Origin: Campylobacteraceae bacterium
GTDB taxonomy: Bacteria > Campylobacterota > Campylobacteria > Campylobacterales > Campylobacteraceae
Direction: 5' to 3'
Assembly: GCA_031259875.1 (NCBI GenBank)
Contig: JAIRKW010000026.1
Coordinates: forward strand, 1-8,379
Length of the DNA stretch: 8,379 nt
Shown: positions 1 to 6,319 of the stretch, in pieces
How the letters are laid out: the number at the start of each line of letters is the position of its first letter
Numbering within the stretch: the stretch's first letter is position 1
The notes under the pieces: generated by a model
What the model was told of the DNA's origin: nothing
Seen by the model: the letters and a program-made list of their open reading frames with translations, nothing else
Databases searched by the model: none
Program-made: the position numbers and the translations under genes

Positions 1-360
1 TGTCTTAAATATGGATTTATAGAGTTTACAACAGATTAATATAGTAGTTTTAAAAAATGTGAAATTGTAGAGTTGCATAAAATTCTATTTTTACAATAAA
101 TCTTATGATGCATATCAGATTAAAATAACATAAATGTGATTTTTACAAAAAAGCGTTGAAACACAAAAACAAAATAGTGAACAAATCCTTATATGATTTT
201 TCGGTAAATCTTTAATATGTTTTGATGCAAATATCATTAAAATAATACTTTTTATATCCTTTATTTTTTGACTTAATTATTGTCGTATTTTATTGGAAAA
301 AGTTCAAAAAGCGGCTAATTTAAAAGACTTATTATTAAAATAATCTGCTTTTTAGTTAAA

Positions 361-497
361 TTGGTGCAAGTGTTGCATGTAGAAATTATTTTAGACGTCA
401 TACAAGTCAGTTGAATTGAAATAAGAATCGTGTTAAATTGCTCTGCTTGGTCATTTTTATACTTTATGTAATGGGCAGGATTGATACAAGTGCTGCA
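361..497. repeat. Pair of imperfect 17-base direct repeats, 120 bases apart
   Basis: The copy at 361-377 (ttggtgcaagtgttgca) and the copy at 481-497 (ttgatacaagtgctgca) match at 14 of 17 positions, and all three differences are transitions. The first copy contains a perfect inverted repeat, TGCAA-GTG-TTGCA, at 365-377; in the second copy that symmetry is partly lost. A weaker relative (tacaagtcagttgaattg) begins at about 401. These could be protein-binding sites or remnants of a duplicated sequence. The function is unknown, and chance similarity in AT-rich DNA cannot be excluded. Confidence 0.4.
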
Positions 498-558
498 ATG
501 AAGTAATATTGTAATTTTTGTGTAAAATTATTTGTAATTTGGATAAAATTTAAAATCA

Positions 559-596
559 GTGCAAGTTAAAAAAAGGGGGAAAAATATAACCTGCAC
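559..596 (-). terminator. Stem-loop after ftsZ, possible terminator
   Basis: About 20 bases past the ftsZ stop codon, GTGCAAGTTA (559-568) and TAACCTGCAC (587-596) form a 10-base-pair stem around an 18-base loop. Read as minus-strand RNA all ten positions pair, one as G-U; read as plus-strand RNA the same position is an A-C mismatch. This asymmetry favours a role in the ftsZ transcript. The loop is U-rich on the minus strand, but the stem is not followed by an uninterrupted U run, so it is not a textbook intrinsic terminator. It may instead act as a 3' end-protecting hairpin. Confidence 0.5.
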
Positions 597-616
597 CTTT
601 TAGAAAAGAACAAAAA

Positions 617-1738
617 TCAATCCATCTGATTTCGCATAATTGTCGGTATATCCAAATAATCTTCCTGAATACTATCGCTTCCAGAAACTAATATTGTATT
701 GCTTGCAGTAGGTAAAGGACGCTGCAATAATTTGTTTGTTACTACTGGAATATCTGCAATTTGATTGTCAAAACCAGTGGCTACTATTGTTACTCTGACA
801 TAGCCTTCTTTGATATTTTCATCTGTTGTTATACCAAATATTATATCCGCTTCGTCGCTTTTTGCCGCATCATATACTATATCCATAGCATCTTGTAGCT
901 TTTTAAGAGGGCAATCTTTGGGATGTGCATAAAAATGTACAAGTACACCAAGCGCACCATTTATAGACATATCATCAAGCAATGGGGATTGTATCGCATT
1001 TCTTACGGCTTCATTTGCTGCATCTGCGCCACTGCTTTCACCAACACCTAAAAGTGCTTTGCCGCGGTGGCTCATTACCGTCTGTACATCGGCAAAATCA
1101 ACATTAATAATGCCTTTAGAGAGAATAACACCACTCATGCCGCTGACAGCCCGACACAAGACATTGTCTACCATAGCAAAACTTTCTTCAACGCCAAGAT
1201 TGGCATCTATAATACTTAAGAGTTTATCATTTGGTATGACAACTATAGAGTCGCTCTCTTTTGTAAGTTCGGCAAGACCTTTTTCGGCAGAAATCATCCT
1301 TTTTTTGCCTTCAAATTTGAATGGCTTGGTTACGACAGATACCGTTAGTGCGCCAATCTCCTTTGCTGCTTGTGCCACAAGTGGAGCTGCGCCTGTTCCC
1401 GTACCGCCGCCTAAGCCGCAAGCTATAAATACAATGTCGGCATGTTCTAATACGCTTTTTATCTCTTCATAACTCTCTTCGGCAGACGCTCTGCCAACTT
1501 CTGCTTTACCGCCCGAGCCCAAGCCTCTTGTAGTTCTTTCTCCGATTTGGATTTTGACTGTTGCTAACGAATTTTCAAGTGCTTGTGCATCCGTATTGGC
1601 AGCTATTAAATCAATACCTTTCATATTGTCTTTGACCATATGATTAATCATATTGCCGCCGCCGCCGCCGACACCTATAACTTTTATCTTTGCGCCATAG
1701 ACTTGCTTTGACTCTTCCACTTTGAAATTACTCATCAT
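617..1738 (-). CDS. ftsZ: Cell division protein FtsZ
   Basis: FtsZ is the tubulin-like GTPase that polymerises under the membrane at mid-cell into the Z ring and recruits the divisome. The 373-residue length is normal. Visible landmarks are the N-terminal glycine-rich nucleotide-binding loop IKVIGVGGGGGN (18-29), NTDAQAL (48-54), the tubulin signature GGGTGTG (110-116), the catalytic T7 loop NVDFADV (212-218), and a C-terminal peptide ending DYLDIPTIMRNQMD (360-373) that would bind FtsA and other partners. The variable linker before that peptide is short. It is the last gene of the chaperone-ftsA-ftsZ operon, starting 7 bases after the ftsA stop. Two ATG codons lie in tandem (1738 and 1735) behind AAAGGGGAG; the second has the better ribosome-binding-site spacing, so translation may start at 1735. 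Five consecutive GGC glycine codons encode the nucleotide loop. Confidence 0.98.
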   Translation of the reverse strand: MMSNFKVEESKQVYGAKIKVIGVGGGGGNMINHMVKDNMKGIDLIAANTDAQALENSLATVKIQIGERTTRGLGSGGKAEVGRASAEESYEEIKSVLEHADIVFIACGLGGGTGTGAAPLVAQAAKEIGALTVSVVTKPFKFEGKKRMISAEKGLAELTKESDSIVVIPNDKLLSIIDANLGVEESFAMVDNVLCRAVSGMSGVILSKGIINVDFADVQTVMSHRGKALLGVGESSGADAANEAVRNAIQSPLLDDMSINGALGVLVHFYAHPKDCPLKKLQDAMDIVYDAAKSDEADIIFGITTDENIKEGYVRVTIVATGFDNQIADIPVVTNKLLQRPLPTASNTILVSGSDSIQEDYLDIPTIMRNQMD

Positions 1739-1745
1739 CTCCCCT

Positions 1746-3119
1746 TTAAAATAGCTGCGTTAAGCGATGCCAAAAACTTTTAAAAAGCACCGTAACTTTA
1801 TTTGGTTTTTTGTCTTTGTCTAATAAATTTAAGGTTTTCATATTACTGTCTAAGCGCAAATCCTCGCCGCTAAGTGGGTCATCGTTCTCTTCATCTAATA
1901 ATAGAGTGTTTATATTTTTACCCTCTTCAAGTATCTCATTTTTATATCGTAATTTTTTGTTTGAGTCAATCTCATAAGGTGTAAAATGTCCGCTGCCGTA
2001 AAGTACCAAACCTACAGCTGTTGAAAACCCTGGGTCTCTCAAAATTTCAAAAAGCCCTTCCATCTCTTTTGGTTTCGCCATTCTTACTGGCATATTAAAA
2101 ATTGCTGCTGCTAATTCTCTTAGTCCTTCAAGTTTTGTCATGCCGCCGGTTAATACAAGCCCTGCGCCGACCTTATCTTTGTACCCGCTTTTGTTTAAAG
2201 AGTTGGAGAGTATCGCTAAAGTCTCTTCGACTCTTGCATATATAACATTTGAAACCATTTCCAAAGACACTTCGTGCGTGGAGTGTTCATCTCCGATAAT
2301 CGGCAGCTTTATCAATTCATTGGAGATATTTTTTAAAGAGCCATATTTAATTTTAGTATCTTCGGCGGAATGTATTGGCGTATGCAGTGCCATAGATATA
2401 TCGTTTGTTATATTTGCTGAGCCAACACCCAAAAAATCATTGTAGCGTATGGAATTTCCTATATGTATAGCCATATTGCATGTAGCGCCGCCCAAGTCTA
2501 TAATAGCAACTCCAAGCTCTTTTTCGTCTTTGCTAAGTGCGGCTATACTTGAAGCATAACTATTTAATACAAGGTTATCTATCTCAATACCTGCGAGTTT
2601 GACGGCTTTTTTTAGATTTATTAAAGATGATCTTTGCACTGTAATAATATGCACTTGCACTTCAAGTCTGCCGCCATTCATGCCAAGCGGGTCTTCTATA
2701 AAAGATTGGTCGTCTACTATAAAATTGTATGGGAGTACGTGCAATTTTTCATGTTCTTGCGGTATTGTGGCATTGGCGTTATAATCAGCCATCTGCATAG
2801 CGCGGTTTATCTCTTTGATACCTATATCACGGTTGGGGATATTGACCACGCCGCTACTATCCATACTCTTAACATAAGCTCCAGATATGGATACGATAAC
2901 TCTCTCAAACTGCATTCCTGCTGCTCTTTTGGCTTCGCCGATAGCAGTTTTAATTGACTTTGAGGCAAGGTCGATATTCGTAATAATTCCTCTTTTTAAT
3001 CCTTGAGATTTTGCTACGCCTACACCAAGTATCTTTGTATCGCCAAAACTGCTTTTTTGAGCGATGATAGCGCAAATTTTGGTTGTACCTATGTCAATAC
3101 CTAAAATTGTCATAGACAT
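1746..3119 (-). CDS. ftsA: Cell division protein FtsA
   Basis: FtsA is the actin-like ATPase that binds the FtsZ C-terminal peptide and anchors the Z ring to the inner membrane. Visible features are the phosphate-1 motif GIDIGTTKICAII (7-19), the FtsA-specific 1C (SHS2) region at about 85-165 in place of actin subdomain 1B, the phosphate-2 motif IIDLGGATCNMAI (206-218), the adenosine motif GLVLTGGMTKLEGL (320-333), and a C-terminal amphipathic helix from about 442 to 457 (VTVLFKSFWHRLTQLF) fitting the membrane-targeting sequence. Between about 380 and 440 is an unusually long, acidic linker. The first ATG overlaps the upstream stop codon as TAATG, suggesting translational coupling. A second ATG six bases on (3113) sits at better distance from AAAGGA, so the true start may be two codons later. 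The 457-residue length is somewhat above E. coli FtsA because of the linker. Confidence 0.97.
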   Translation of the reverse strand: MSMTILGIDIGTTKICAIIAQKSSFGDTKILGVGVAKSQGLKRGIITNIDLASKSIKTAIGEAKRAAGMQFERVIVSISGAYVKSMDSSGVVNIPNRDIGIKEINRAMQMADYNANATIPQEHEKLHVLPYNFIVDDQSFIEDPLGMNGGRLEVQVHIITVQRSSLINLKKAVKLAGIEIDNLVLNSYASSIAALSKDEKELGVAIIDLGGATCNMAIHIGNSIRYNDFLGVGSANITNDISMALHTPIHSAEDTKIKYGSLKNISNELIKLPIIGDEHSTHEVSLEMVSNVIYARVEETLAILSNSLNKSGYKDKVGAGLVLTGGMTKLEGLRELAAAIFNMPVRMAKPKEMEGLFEILRDPGFSTAVGLVLYGSGHFTPYEIDSNKKLRYKNEILEEGKNINTLLLDEENDDPLSGEDLRLDSNMKTLNLLDKDKKPNKVTVLFKSFWHRLTQLF

Positions 3120-4582
3120 TATCCTTTGTAATATCGCTCAATTTTGTATTTTTGACTGAGCATATTGATAAGTTTTTGCTGTATTTCATACTCTCTGATT
3201 CTTTTCATTGCATTATCAAGATTCAAATCATTCTGTTTTAATTTATCACTGTTTGGCAGTTTTTGCTCTGTTATATTGTATAGGTAAGCTTTATCGTCAA
3301 ATATTACATAACCTCTTTTCTCTTTTGAGCCAAATACATTGCCGATAAACTGTGCTGATTGCTGGGAAGTGAGTCCTGTTATATTGTTATTGTCTCTTGT
3401 TATAAAACCTAAATCGCTTCCCTTAAAAGCGTTTAATCTTGCTTGTGATTTTTGAGCCAAAAGCTCAATTTTTTTGTTAGCTTTTAAAATAGCTAACATT
3501 TGTGGTTTCGCCTCTTCGTACGTTTTTGGAGCAGGCAGTTCTATGCTGATAAGTTTCAATACTTCCCATCCGTTATCTTTTTGAATAGGCTGTAAAACTT
3601 CACCGTTATTTATTATATTGCCAAAAAGTGATGTATTATATTCGCTGCTTGACTCTTTAATAGTTATGTTTTTATCTGCGGTTATATCCCCTTTTTTGAA
3701 AGATAGATAAGTCTTAAGCGCATCTTTTTTGGCATTTTCAATTCTCAAAGCCTTTTCAACATCTTTTTTTGCTGCTGTGTAGTCTAATACTCTGTTTTCG
3801 CTGTCTTGATAAAAATATTTCGTCTCTTCATAATAAGCTTTAATATCATCTTCATTTAAATTATCTCTTGAAAGTGGCACAAAAACACTCTCAAAATGGT
3901 AAACTTTTTCTGTTAAAAAGTTATTTTTTGAAATATCCCAGTACGACTTTATCTCATCCTCACCGATTTTAATCTCACTATCATCAACTGTAACTGTGGC
4001 AACTGAAAGCCTGTCTTCCATAAATAGTGCTGAGCCTAATATCTCTTTGTCTATTTCGCTTACCGGAAAATTCGTAATTATCGAGTAAAGTTTATTTAGT
4101 ATAATCCCTAGTTTTAGTATATCTTCGTAATCTGAGGGTTTAAAGCCTGATTGTCGGAGTACGGAGCGGTAAATATCTTTGCTGAATGTGCCGTTGTCGT
4201 AAAAATTTTCATTTGTTGTTATAAGTTCAACTACGTCGCTGTCTAATGCCGTAATACCAAGTTCATCGGCAAAATTTAATATTAAAGCCTCATTTATTAA
4301 AGTATCCAGAACAATATTTTCGAGCCCCATCTCTTTTGCTTGTTCTTGCGTTAATTCACCGTTGAAATCCCTAATATTATAATCATTGAAATAATTTGCA
4401 TAAGTTCGCGAGAACAATTGCTTGCTTATTGCACGGTTGCCAACTTTGGCAACAGAAGACGACCTCGTAAGGTTAAAATCGTAAGCTCCCCAACCTATAA
4501 AACCTGCTGCCACAAATGCAATAACGCTAATCCAAACCGTTACTATTAAATATTTTTTGTGGTGCTGCATCCAAGTAATCAT
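3119..4582 (-). CDS. PpiD/SurA-like membrane-anchored periplasmic chaperone
   Basis: The 487-residue protein has a short cytoplasmic start, one membrane segment at about 11-30 (LIVTVWISVIAFVAAGFIGW) and a large periplasmic part, as in PpiD. Residues about 43-170 match the SurA/PpiD N-terminal chaperone domain (VAKVGNRAISKQLF, then ENIVLDTLINEALI). Residues about 206-350 resemble the PpiD parvulin-flanking region (EIKSYWDISKNNFLT; DDIKAYYEETKYFYQ; GWEVLKLI), but the parvulin core motif GG-x-LGW cannot be found and the segment is shortened. It is therefore likelier to be a holdase or chaperone for newly exported proteins than an active prolyl isomerase. It is also shorter than E. coli PpiD (623 residues). 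It starts behind GAGAGGA with 8-base spacing, leads the ftsA-ftsZ operon, and its TAA overlaps the ftsA ATG by one base. From memory, the same gene precedes ftsA in Campylobacter. PGAP-type annotation would probably call it peptidylprolyl isomerase. Confidence 0.85.
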   Translation of the reverse strand: MITWMQHHKKYLIVTVWISVIAFVAAGFIGWGAYDFNLTRSSSVAKVGNRAISKQLFSRTYANYFNDYNIRDFNGELTQEQAKEMGLENIVLDTLINEALILNFADELGITALDSDVVELITTNENFYDNGTFSKDIYRSVLRQSGFKPSDYEDILKLGIILNKLYSIITNFPVSEIDKEILGSALFMEDRLSVATVTVDDSEIKIGEDEIKSYWDISKNNFLTEKVYHFESVFVPLSRDNLNEDDIKAYYEETKYFYQDSENRVLDYTAAKKDVEKALRIENAKKDALKTYLSFKKGDITADKNITIKESSSEYNTSLFGNIINNGEVLQPIQKDNGWEVLKLISIELPAPKTYEEAKPQMLAILKANKKIELLAQKSQARLNAFKGSDLGFITRDNNNITGLTSQQSAQFIGNVFGSKEKRGYVIFDDKAYLYNITEQKLPNSDKLKQNDLNLDNAMKRIREYEIQQKLINMLSQKYKIERYYKG

Positions 4583-4619
4583 AAAAAGTATCCTCTCAAT
4601 AACAAACTAAATCTGTTAG

Positions 4620-4656
4620 ATTGTACACTTAAAAGTGTTTAAAATAGCTTAAAATA
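4620..4656 (-). promoter_or_regulatory. Candidate sigma-70 promoter for the chaperone-ftsA-ftsZ operon
   Basis: On the minus strand a TACAAT -10 box lies at 4625-4620, preceded by three TTTTAA runs at exactly 10-base period (4634-4629, 4644-4639, 4654-4649). Campylobacterota housekeeping promoters are known for lacking a -35 box and using periodic T-rich blocks upstream of the -10, so the pattern fits. Transcription would begin near 4613, giving a leader of about 30 bases with GAGAGGA in front of the ATG at 4582. This would let the division operon be expressed independently of the upstream aldolase-fold gene. Confidence 0.55.
4625..4638. promoter_or_regulatory. Palindrome abutting the -10 box, possible operator
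   Basis: ACACTT-AA-AAGTGT is a perfect 6+2+6 inverted repeat. It occupies the spacer just upstream of the candidate -10 box of the chaperone-ftsA-ftsZ operon and overlaps it by one base, a place where a bound repressor would block RNA polymerase. It also includes one of the periodic TTAAAA blocks, so part of the symmetry may be a by-product of promoter composition. The binding protein, if any, is unknown. Confidence 0.35.
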
Positions 4657-4741
4657 GGCTTTTCTTTGTACTTTTTGCTAAATAAAAAGCGATTTTGTTA
4701 GTCATCTTTGTTAGCTTGTTTTATTTTTTGACAGGATACTG

Positions 4742-5314
4742 CTATTTTTCATCTTTTGCCAGCAGTAAAACCCTGCAAGTATTCTCTATTAAAGCTATAT
4801 TTTTGGCCAAAGAGTGTACGTCGCGGTCATATGCAAAAATGCCGTAGCCTTTTATGACCATTATGTTAGTATTTTTTTCTATAAAATATCTATATATTTC
4901 CACACTTGCTCTTTCGTACCAATCTTCAAACTGTTTTGGGTCGTAAATATTTGTTTTTCCTATAAGTGTAAGTCCGAAATAATCTTTTGGAATTATATTG
5001 TTATGAGTCAAAGTATAAGCGACAGTATATGGCGGCATAGCGTAGCAGGCATATTTGGCTTCACTAATGTTGGCGTATATGCCAAGATGTATTTTAGCAT
5101 CGATACTTGCATCATTCCAGCGGTAATCATTTTTTGAATGTAATTCTATAAGTGAATTTTCGTTAAGTCTGTCAAAAATAGCATTTTTTTTGTTGACGAT
5201 AAATCTATCATGTTCTGTTCGTGCGGATATTGAACCGTGATAGATACCAAAAAAATTCTTTCTAAACATGGAGAGTGAAATCTCGCTTAACTCATGTATT
5301 AAATAATTTTGCAT
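4742..5314 (-). CDS. Class II aldolase/adducin-fold protein, probably non-catalytic
   Basis: The 190-residue protein follows the class II aldolase/adducin pattern from end to end: GSISAR plus DRFIVNKKNAIFDRL (27-50) for the usual GNxSxR and following strand, DAKIHLGIY (72-80) for the E-x3-H-x2-IY helix, a PP turn at 94-95, and IMVIKGYGIFAYDRDVHSLA (151-170) followed by a terminal IENTCRVLLLA helix. In active members such as FucA, zinc is held by the H-x-H before the turn and the H of a later HG pair. Here these positions read Y91-A-M93 and Y157-G, and the catalytic Glu is Asp72. It therefore probably lacks zinc-dependent aldolase activity and may bind a ligand or protein, as adducin heads do. 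No signal peptide is seen, so it should be cytosolic. It starts behind AAAAAGG and diverges from rsmH. The biological role is unknown. Confidence 0.75.
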   Translation of the reverse strand: MQNYLIHELSEISLSMFRKNFFGIYHGSISARTEHDRFIVNKKNAIFDRLNENSLIELHSKNDYRWNDASIDAKIHLGIYANISEAKYACYAMPPYTVAYTLTHNNIIPKDYFGLTLIGKTNIYDPKQFEDWYERASVEIYRYFIEKNTNIMVIKGYGIFAYDRDVHSLAKNIALIENTCRVLLLAKDEK

Positions 5315-5346
5315 TGCTATTCAACCTTTTTGAAAGCTAAATTGTG

Positions 5347-5353
5347 TATTATA
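5347..5353. promoter_or_regulatory. Overlapping divergent -10 boxes (aldolase-fold gene / rsmH)
   Basis: On the minus strand TATAAT lies at 5353-5348, about 27 bases of leader before the ATG at 5314. On the plus strand TATTAT lies at 5347-5352, about 25 bases of leader before the TTG at 5384. The two boxes occupy almost the same base pairs, so one AT-rich core could serve both directions with nearly equal leaders. The minus-strand box matches the consensus; the plus-strand one is weaker. No -35 boxes are evident, which is normal for this phylum. Confidence 0.45.
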
Positions 5354-5370
5354 TCTCAAAATTATTCACA

Positions 5371-5376
5371 AGAGGA
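5371..5376 (+). promoter_or_regulatory. Ribosome binding site that sets a TTG start for rsmH
   Basis: AGAGGA stands 7 bases before TTG at 5384. The upstream in-frame ATG at 5309 has no Shine-Dalgarno sequence. It would also lie upstream of the candidate promoter and would overlap the start of the divergent gene. The TTG yields the family-typical N-terminus MQIPHIPVMLNEV, so it is preferred. Confidence 0.75.
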
Positions 5377-5383
5377 AAAATCG

Positions 5384-6319
5384 TTGCAAATCCCGCATAT
5401 ACCGGTTATGTTAAATGAAGTAAAGAGTGTTTTCGAGCCGATTAAAGATGGATATTTGATAGATTGCACACTTGGTTACGGAGGGCATACCTACACGCTT
5501 TTAAATGAGAAAAGCTCTTTATGTGTAATAGGCTGTGACCGTGATGAAGAGGCTGTGAAGTTTTCTGCAAAAAGGCTTGAGATTTTTAAAGACAGAGTAA
5601 CGATAGAGCATAAAAATTTTAGCAGCATTGTTGATAAATATGAACATTTACCAATACGCGGTATTTTGGCTGATGTGGGGGTTTCTTCATTACAGCTTGA
5701 CAAGAATGACAGAGGTTTTGGGTTTGACTCCTTAAGTCTTGATATGCGTATGGATAAAGCTCAAATATTAAGCGCTTATGAAGTTGTTAACCGTTATCCC
5801 AAAAATGAATTGGAACGTATTTTAAGAGATTACGGTGAGCTAAGAGAGTATAAAAAAATAGCAAAGCTCATATGTGATACACGTGAGAAAAATCCAATAA
5901 AAAATGCTAAAACTTTAGCCGATTTGGTTGGAAGAAGAGGGCATATTAACGGTAGGAGTGTGTCTTCTGCTACATTGGTGTTTCAAGCAATACGCATTGA
6001 GGTAAACAGAGAGCTTGAGGAACTTGAAGAATTACTTAAAAGTATTCAAAAAAGCAAGATAGATGAGTGCATAGTTTGTGTTATCTCTTTTCATTCGCTA
6101 GAAGACAGAATAGTAAAACAGACATTCAAAAATTGGTCAAAATCCTGCATTTGTCCCTCTGCTGCGCTTCGATGCGAATGTGGTAATAACCACGCTTTAG
6201 GACAAATAATCACAAAAAAAGCCTTAGAACCGACTGAAGCTGAAATAAAAGTAAATCCAAGAAGCAGAAGTTCCAAACTCCGTGCGTTTTATATCAAAAG
6301 GGGAGTTTGTGGAGAGTGA
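5384..6319 (+). CDS. rsmH: 16S rRNA (cytosine(1402)-N4)-methyltransferase RsmH (MraW)
   Basis: RsmH uses S-adenosylmethionine to methylate N4 of C1402 in the decoding centre of 16S rRNA, tuning start-codon choice and fidelity. From the TTG at 5384 the product has 311 residues, the usual family size. Motifs in order are HIPVML (5-10), the SAM-binding DCTLGYGGHT (27-36), DRD (52-54), LADVGVSSLQLD (95-106), RGFGF (110-114), LDMRMD (119-124), SSATLVFQAIRIEVNRELEEL across 194-214, ISFHSLEDRIVKQ (234-246), a CxC...CxC cysteine cluster (255-266) and NPRSRSSKLR (291-300). The common DLGVSSPQLD motif here has Leu for Pro. A longer reading frame from ATG 5309 adds 25 non-conserved residues and is not supported. 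It overlaps the next gene by 11 bases, the classic mraW-ftsL arrangement. Confidence 0.96.
   Translation: MQIPHIPVMLNEVKSVFEPIKDGYLIDCTLGYGGHTYTLLNEKSSLCVIGCDRDEEAVKFSAKRLEIFKDRVTIEHKNFSSIVDKYEHLPIRGILADVGVSSLQLDKNDRGFGFDSLSLDMRMDKAQILSAYEVVNRYPKNELERILRDYGELREYKKIAKLICDTREKNPIKNAKTLADLVGRRGHINGRSVSSATLVFQAIRIEVNRELEELEELLKSIQKSKIDECIVCVISFHSLEDRIVKQTFKNWSKSCICPSAALRCECGNNHALGQIITKKALEPTEAEIKVNPRSRSSKLRAFYIKRGVCGE
6298..6305 (+). promoter_or_regulatory. Ribosome binding site favouring a GTG start for the FtsL-like gene
   Basis: AAGGGGAG lies inside the end of rsmH, three bases before GTG at 6309. The alternative in-frame ATG at 6282 has no recognisable Shine-Dalgarno sequence and would add nine residues encoded inside the conserved C-terminal rsmH sequence. 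The GTG is therefore the likelier start, although the spacing to GGAG is somewhat short. Confidence 0.55.

Larger units (their letters stand above)
1..616. other. Gene-free AT-rich spacer downstream of ftsZ
   Basis: No open reading frame with coding character is visible on either strand in this stretch. It is strongly AT-rich, clearly poorer in GC than the neighbouring ftsZ gene. I see no tRNA, rRNA, CRISPR array or insertion-sequence end. It contains a stem-loop just past the ftsZ stop codon (559-596) and two related copies of a 17-base motif exactly 120 bases apart (361 and 481), both listed separately. The rest could be plain spacer, a decayed gene or an unrecognised small RNA; the sequence does not decide between these. 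Confidence 0.7.

Noticed and set aside
331..344. ATTATT-AA-AATAAT palindrome in the spacer
   Set aside because: It is made only of A and T in a very AT-rich stretch, so it has little information value.
1..616. Replication origin or CRISPR leader in the AT-rich spacer
   Set aside because: No cluster of DnaA-box-like sites, no regular repeats with spacers and no linked dnaA or cas gene are visible.
1059..1472. 137-codon plus-strand frame within ftsZ
   Set aside because: It is antisense to a highly conserved gene, has no recognisable domain, and is explained as a shadow of ftsZ codon use.
4665..4695. CTTTTT/AAAAAG inverted repeat as a terminator for the aldolase-fold gene
   Set aside because: The stem is almost entirely A-T pairs and lacks a GC-rich core; it is expected by chance in this AT-rich spacer.
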